Shown here in pieces: positions 60,891-64,000 of a stretch of DNA of 64,000 nt. Both the position numbers and the translations under genes were made by a program. Origin of the DNA: Gemmatimonadota bacterium (GTDB lineage Bacteria > Latescibacterota > UBA2968 > GCA-2709665); NCBI GenBank assembly GCA_028873695.1, contig JAPPNU010000067.1, positions 79,394-143,393 of the forward strand, given 5' to 3'. Position 1 is the stretch's first letter. Every line of letters starts with the position of its first letter. The notes below the pieces were generated by a model that was given only the letters and a program-made list of their open reading frames with translations, was not told where the DNA came from and did no database searches.

Positions 60891-61691
60891 TCAGCCGGTT
60901 ACCATTTTCCAGCCGCCATCCTGCGTTCGCCGACGGCGCTCGCGGAACGCGTGTGCCAGTCCGTGAAGCACCAGGTCGGGCACGCAATCGTGCGGTGTTC
61001 CGAGATATGCTGAAAGAAACTGCGCATCGCCACCGGTGAGCAGTACGTGCGGCGTGCGGTCCGCGGCGCTCAGCTCTTCGACCACGCGATCCACGGCTCC
61101 GGCCGCCCCGAATACCACACCCGCCCGTATACATTCCGACGTGTCCCGACCCAACGCCGATGCAGGCGCCGTGAGGTCTATATGGGGAAGCAAGCTGGTC
61201 CCCGTCGCAAGCGCTTTTGCCATGGCCTTGAGGCCCGGCAAGATCGCGCCGCCCATAAAACACCCCGCGGCGGAAACCAGGTCGATGGTAAGGGCCGTGC
61301 CAACGTCAACCACGATGACGGAACCGCGGACCCGCCTGAACGCGGCCCCGGCAGCCAGAAGCCGGTCGACGCCGACCGCCTCGGGGCGTTCGACGGCGAC
61401 CTCTATTCCGGGATCGGTCCGGGAATCGGCCTCGATCAGATCACACCCCCCCAACGACCGTACGGCCGCGCCCATCACTTCCGTCATACCCCTGACCACC
61501 GACGACGCAATGGCGCCGTCCAACTCGCGGACCTCGATACCCGCGCGCTTCAGTGCACTGCCGAGCCACGTTGAGTACACCGCGCTGGCGAGCCCCGCGT
61601 CCGTGTCCATACGCCAGCGGATCCGCACGTCTTCGCCGTCGAACACGGCGCAGCCGATACTGGAATTCCCGATGTCAAATGCTAGAAACAT
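60891..61691 (-). CDS. coaX: Type III pantothenate kinase
   Basis: A 266-residue CoaX-type kinase (ASKHA fold) for the first step of CoA synthesis. Signatures are MFLAFDIGNSSIGCAVF (phosphate 1), RPEAVGVDRLLAAGAAF, and VDVGTALTIDLVSAAGCFMGGAILPG. Type III kinases need a monovalent cation and are not feedback-inhibited by CoA. It is last in the nadC-birA-coaX run, a conserved order in several phyla, 72 bases after birA. No strong Shine-Dalgarno was seen. Confidence 0.95.
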   Translation of the reverse strand: MFLAFDIGNSSIGCAVFDGEDVRIRWRMDTDAGLASAVYSTWLGSALKRAGIEVRELDGAIASSVVRGMTEVMGAAVRSLGGCDLIEADSRTDPGIEVAVERPEAVGVDRLLAAGAAFRRVRGSVIVVDVGTALTIDLVSAAGCFMGGAILPGLKAMAKALATGTSLLPHIDLTAPASALGRDTSECIRAGVVFGAAGAVDRVVEELSAADRTPHVLLTGGDAQFLSAYLGTPHDCVPDLVLHGLAHAFRERRRRTQDGGWKMVTG

Positions 61692-61763
61692 TCAGTTCAG
61701 CGAATTTGGCCTGCCGTCCGATAACCGCGAACCCGAAATCAAGGTCTTGTCCGCGAAGGACCC

Positions 61764-62798
61764 CTAGACACTCGCATCGCATCCCACGTCCCCGGCCATG
61801 ACCCTCCGTACCCCGCCGTTCGCGCCCCGAACCAGCAGCGCGCCATCGGTTCCGACGTCCTCCGCCACGCCCCGGACAGGGCCCGCATCCGTCATGACGC
61901 AAACCGGTTTGCCCAGCATCCGGGCCTTACCCGTCCACAGTTTCCTGATCCGTTCGGCATCGAGTACCGCGTATACCTGTTCCAGCGCCCGCAACGTTTC
62001 GGCCAGGAACACCGTCCGGTCGTGTGTCCGGCCCGTGCCGCACCGAAGGGAGGTCGCGGTATCCTGCAGGCCCGCGGGAAAGTCGGCCTTTTCCTGATTG
62101 ACGTTTATCCCGATTCCGAGAACGGCGAAGTCCAGCCGGTCGACGCCGCTGCGCACCTCGGTAAGGATGCCCGCCAGCTTGCGATCGTTCAGGTACAGGT
62201 CGTTCGGCCACCTGACGTCCGGGCAGACGCCGGTTGAAGCCTCGACGGCGTCGGCGAGAGCGACGGCCGCGCCGAGGGTAAGCATCCAGGCGCGTGCAAC
62301 CGTCAGATCGTAACGGAGTATCAGCGAGAACCAGAGCCCCACGCCGGGCGGGGAAAACCAGTTCCTGCCCTGGCGCCCCCGACCGGCCTTCTGATGTTCC
62401 GCAAGCACCAGGGTACCATGCGGCGCACCGGTCAGGGCGGCCCGGGTCGCCAGGGCATTCGTCGAATCCAGTTCCAGAAAGCAGACGGGCGACCGGCCCA
62501 GGTCACGGGTGCCGAGTCCCTCCAGAAGGCGGCTCCGGACGATCACGTCGGTTTCGGTGGCCAGGCGAATGCCCGCTCCGGGACAATCCGACAAAGAATA
62601 GCCGAGACGACGCATCGCCTGTACCGCGCCGCGCACGTCGCCGGGTCCGCAGGAGAGCGCAACGGCAATATCCGGAACGGGAACGCGCGTTGCCCGTTTC
62701 CTGCCGAGCGTCTCGAGAACCCGATACGCAATAGGGGTTTCGGCGCCACCCGCAAGGGCTGAAGATCCCTTCGAAAAACAAGCCCGTTTTGCGCTCAT
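61764..62798 (-). CDS. birA: Bifunctional biotin ligase/biotin-operon repressor
   Basis: A 344-residue BirA. An N-terminal winged-helix domain (about residues 22-80) precedes the ligase domain, which has the biotinyl-AMP loop GRGRQGRNW (residues 139-147), the substrate strand ELDSTNALA, and WPNDLYLNDRKLAGILTE with the catalytic lysine. The small C-terminal SH3-like domain ends the protein. The DNA-binding domain implies that it also represses biotin genes, but none are in the window. Its ATG overlaps the nadC stop in ATGA. Confidence 0.95.
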   Translation of the reverse strand: MSAKRACFSKGSSALAGGAETPIAYRVLETLGRKRATRVPVPDIAVALSCGPGDVRGAVQAMRRLGYSLSDCPGAGIRLATETDVIVRSRLLEGLGTRDLGRSPVCFLELDSTNALATRAALTGAPHGTLVLAEHQKAGRGRQGRNWFSPPGVGLWFSLILRYDLTVARAWMLTLGAAVALADAVEASTGVCPDVRWPNDLYLNDRKLAGILTEVRSGVDRLDFAVLGIGINVNQEKADFPAGLQDTATSLRCGTGRTHDRTVFLAETLRALEQVYAVLDAERIRKLWTGKARMLGKPVCVMTDAGPVRGVAEDVGTDGALLVRGANGGVRRVMAGDVGCDASV

Positions 62799-63658
62799 TG
62801 GAATAGCAGGCTCATATCCAGGGCGTGCGCAGAATGTGTCAACGCGCCAACCGAAATCAGGTCCACGCCGGTCTCGGCGACGGCTCGAACGGATTCGCGG
62901 GTGACGTTGCCCGATGCTTCGAGAAGCGGGCTTTCGGGCCCGGCAGCCCTCACCCGCGCCACCGCGAGGCGAATGGCGTCCAGATCCATATTGTCCAGCA
63001 TCACCCGGTCCACGCCCGCGGCGAGCGCGTCGTCCAGTTCGCGAAGGGTCTTCACCTCCACTTCGATCATCACCCGCCTGCGGTCCCTGGCCATCGCCGA
63101 TTTCACCGCCGCCACCGCCGGCCCGATACCGTCGGCCGCTTCGATGTGGTTTTCCTTTAACAGCACCATGTCGTGCAGACCGGAACGGTGGTTCGTTCCT
63201 CCCCCTGCGGCGACCGCGTATTTGTCCAGCATCCGCAGCCCGGGCGATGTTTTCCGCGTGTCGAGAATCCTGACGCCCGTTCCTGCAACTGCGGCAACGT
63301 AGGCCGAGGCCAGAGTCGCGATACCGGACATGCGCTGCAGGAAATTCAACGCCGTCCGCTCCGCCGTCAGGATGCCGCGCGCGGGACCGTCGACCTCCGC
63401 CAGCACGTCCGCCGCATCGACCCGCGCGCCGTCCCCGGTTCGAGCCGTCACCCGGATTCGAGCGTCAACCCGGTGAAATACCCGTCCGGCCACCGCCAGA
63501 CCCGCGATCACACCCGACTCCCTGGCAACAAGCACGGCTCGTGCCCGCGCGTTCGGGCGCACGGTCCACGCGGTAGTAATATCGCCGTCGCCCACGTCTT
63601 CCCTGATCGCGGCGTCGACCACTCGGTCGAGGCCATGCCATTCCGTCAGATCTGACAT
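62795..63658 (-). CDS. nadC: Nicotinate-nucleotide pyrophosphorylase (carboxylating)
   Basis: A 287-residue quinolinate phosphoribosyltransferase for de novo NAD synthesis. Signatures are REDVGDGDITT, TALNFLQRMSGIATL, ILDTRKTSPGLRMLDKYAVAAGGGTNHRSGLHDMVLLKENHIEA (shown here for its Arg, Lys and His active-site positions at roughly 135-175) and GNVTRESVRAVAETGVDLISVGALTHS. ATG at 63658 gives the normal start, with GGGAAGG upstream; a 22-codon in-frame extension is encoded by the inverted-repeat element and is rejected. It is first in the cofactor operon. Confidence 0.96.
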   Translation of the reverse strand: MSDLTEWHGLDRVVDAAIREDVGDGDITTAWTVRPNARARAVLVARESGVIAGLAVAGRVFHRVDARIRVTARTGDGARVDAADVLAEVDGPARGILTAERTALNFLQRMSGIATLASAYVAAVAGTGVRILDTRKTSPGLRMLDKYAVAAGGGTNHRSGLHDMVLLKENHIEAADGIGPAVAAVKSAMARDRRRVMIEVEVKTLRELDDALAAGVDRVMLDNMDLDAIRLAVARVRAAGPESPLLEASGNVTRESVRAVAETGVDLISVGALTHSAHALDMSLLFQ

Positions 63659-63680
63659 CACAGTCGACCTTCCCGCCTGA

Positions 63681-63762
63681 GAAGCTGTCTTAAAATTCCC
63701 AGCGGTCTTCGCGCGGCTGCACAAGCGGCGGTGGGGAACTCACCGGTAATTTTAAAACAGTC
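63681..63762. mobile_element. Start-codon-proximal inverted-repeat element, copy D
   Basis: About 82 bases, with left end GAAGCTGTCTTAAAATTCCC and right end AATTTTAAAACAG. It keeps AGCGGTCTTCGCGCGGCTGC and GGGGAACTCACCGGTAATT but lacks the central part of copies B and C. It ends 22 bases before the nadC ATG. Confidence 0.75.
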
Positions 63763-64000
63763 GTCATGCCCCGCATGGGGCACCCACTATGATAAAAATC
63801 CCTGCATTGCCAGGCTGACGCGCAACGTTATGGTTTTGGGCCTCCTGTGGCAATGGATCTCAGCCACGGATTTTTCGTGAATTTGTTTTTCGTAGTTTCG
63901 CAGTCTCGTAGTCTCGTAGTCTCGTAGTCTCGCAGTCTCGTAGCTTCGTAGTTTCGTAGTCTCGTAGTCTCGTAGTTTCGTAGTCTCGTAGTTTCGTAGT
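63763..64000. repeat. Octamer tandem repeat GTYTCGYA running off the window edge
   Basis: From about 63893 to the last base the sequence is an almost perfect period-8 array, GTCTCGTA with variants GTTTCGTA, GTCTCGCA and GCTTCGTA, at least 13 units. The reverse complement TACGARAC is the unit of the tract at 33682-34055. The preceding 130 bases, up to 63763, hold the palindrome TGCCCCGCATGGGGCA (63767-63782) and no gene. Confidence 0.85.

Noticed and set aside
63659..63724. 22-residue N-terminal extension of NadC
   Set aside because: It is encoded by the inverted-repeat element. The ATG at 63658 gives the family N-terminus and has a Shine-Dalgarno.
1..64000. tRNA, rRNA, CRISPR and transposase genes
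   Set aside because: None was recognised by eye on either strand. A covariance-model scan could still find a tRNA that I missed.

Overview
The window is 64 kb of high-GC DNA from a diderm, free-living heterotroph, most likely an uncultured member of a candidate phylum (Latescibacterota/Poribacteria-like; inferred from gene content, not from a marker phylogeny). Signs are an Omp85 outer-membrane protein, LL-diaminopimelate aminotransferase, many GTG/TTG starts with strong Shine-Dalgarno sequences, five Gfo/Idh/MocA oxidoreductases, two PhyH-type dioxygenases, three xylose-isomerase-like TIM barrels, a sulfatase, and intergenic spacers crowded with dispersed repeats. No rRNA, tRNA, CRISPR array, transposase or phage gene was recognised.

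Layout. 1-2.2 kb: the 3' end of a large deacetylase-like gene and a PIG-L/LmbE deacetylase. 2.4-8.4 kb (minus): an envelope cluster of an NHL propeller protein, a 1051-residue outer-membrane-type protein and an Omp85 protein. 8.6-12.3 kb: dapL, a MazEF-type toxin-antitoxin pair with a palindromic promoter, a VOC protein and an EamA exporter. 12.4-18 kb (minus): an exported TldD/TldE-like pair, one member lacking its metal ligands, and a TPR-thioredoxin protein. 18.4-23.8 kb: PhyH, Na/Pi symporter, Gfo/Idh and PhyH genes in one minus-strand run, then a divergent Gfo/Idh gene. 23.8-25.6 kb: a decayed patch with a terminal-inverted-repeat element, a type III restriction-enzyme remnant, a relic of the neighbouring Gfo/Idh 3' end and a two-domain VOC gene. 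25.8-30.6 kb: sulfatase, nitrilase, MEMO1-family protein and a nucleoside deaminase. 30.9-34.8 kb: small membrane proteins, a methyltransferase, a VOC protein and a TauE/SafE permease. 35.0-38.3 kb (minus): rplM-rpsI-rpsB-tsf-frr with a clear promoter and a terminator. 38.5-42.2 kb: a peptide-type ABC binding protein and two permeases (no ATPase), followed by an 11-codon ORF with a perfect Shine-Dalgarno. 42.4-48.4 kb: a sugar-oxidation cluster (TIM barrel, Gfo/Idh, PQQ-like propeller, DUF1080, Gfo/Idh). 48.7-52.9 kb: aldo/keto reductase, an unknown 520-residue protein and a class III aminotransferase. 53.3-60.9 kb: flavoprotein, RspA/ManD-like enolase-superfamily enzyme, Gfo/Idh, M19 dipeptidase, a CBM9-like secreted protein and two TIM-barrel isomerases. 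60.9-63.7 kb (minus): nadC-birA-coaX.

How the genes fit together. The metabolic theme is uptake and oxidative dismantling of sugars and other small organics: Gfo/Idh/MocA, DUF1080, TIM-barrel isomerase, dehydratase and sulfatase genes recur. The housekeeping islands (r-protein operon; NAD/biotin/CoA cofactor operon) are conventional.

The most unusual signal is in the spacers. An 80-190 bp inverted-repeat element occurs in four full copies, and each copy lies 14-22 nt upstream of a start codon, directly 5' of the Shine-Dalgarno. A second composite repeat of about 200 bp recurs at five or six sites, including inside the r-protein operon and on both sides of the deaminase gene. An octamer repeat (TACGARAC) fills a 370 bp spacer and runs off the right edge of the window.
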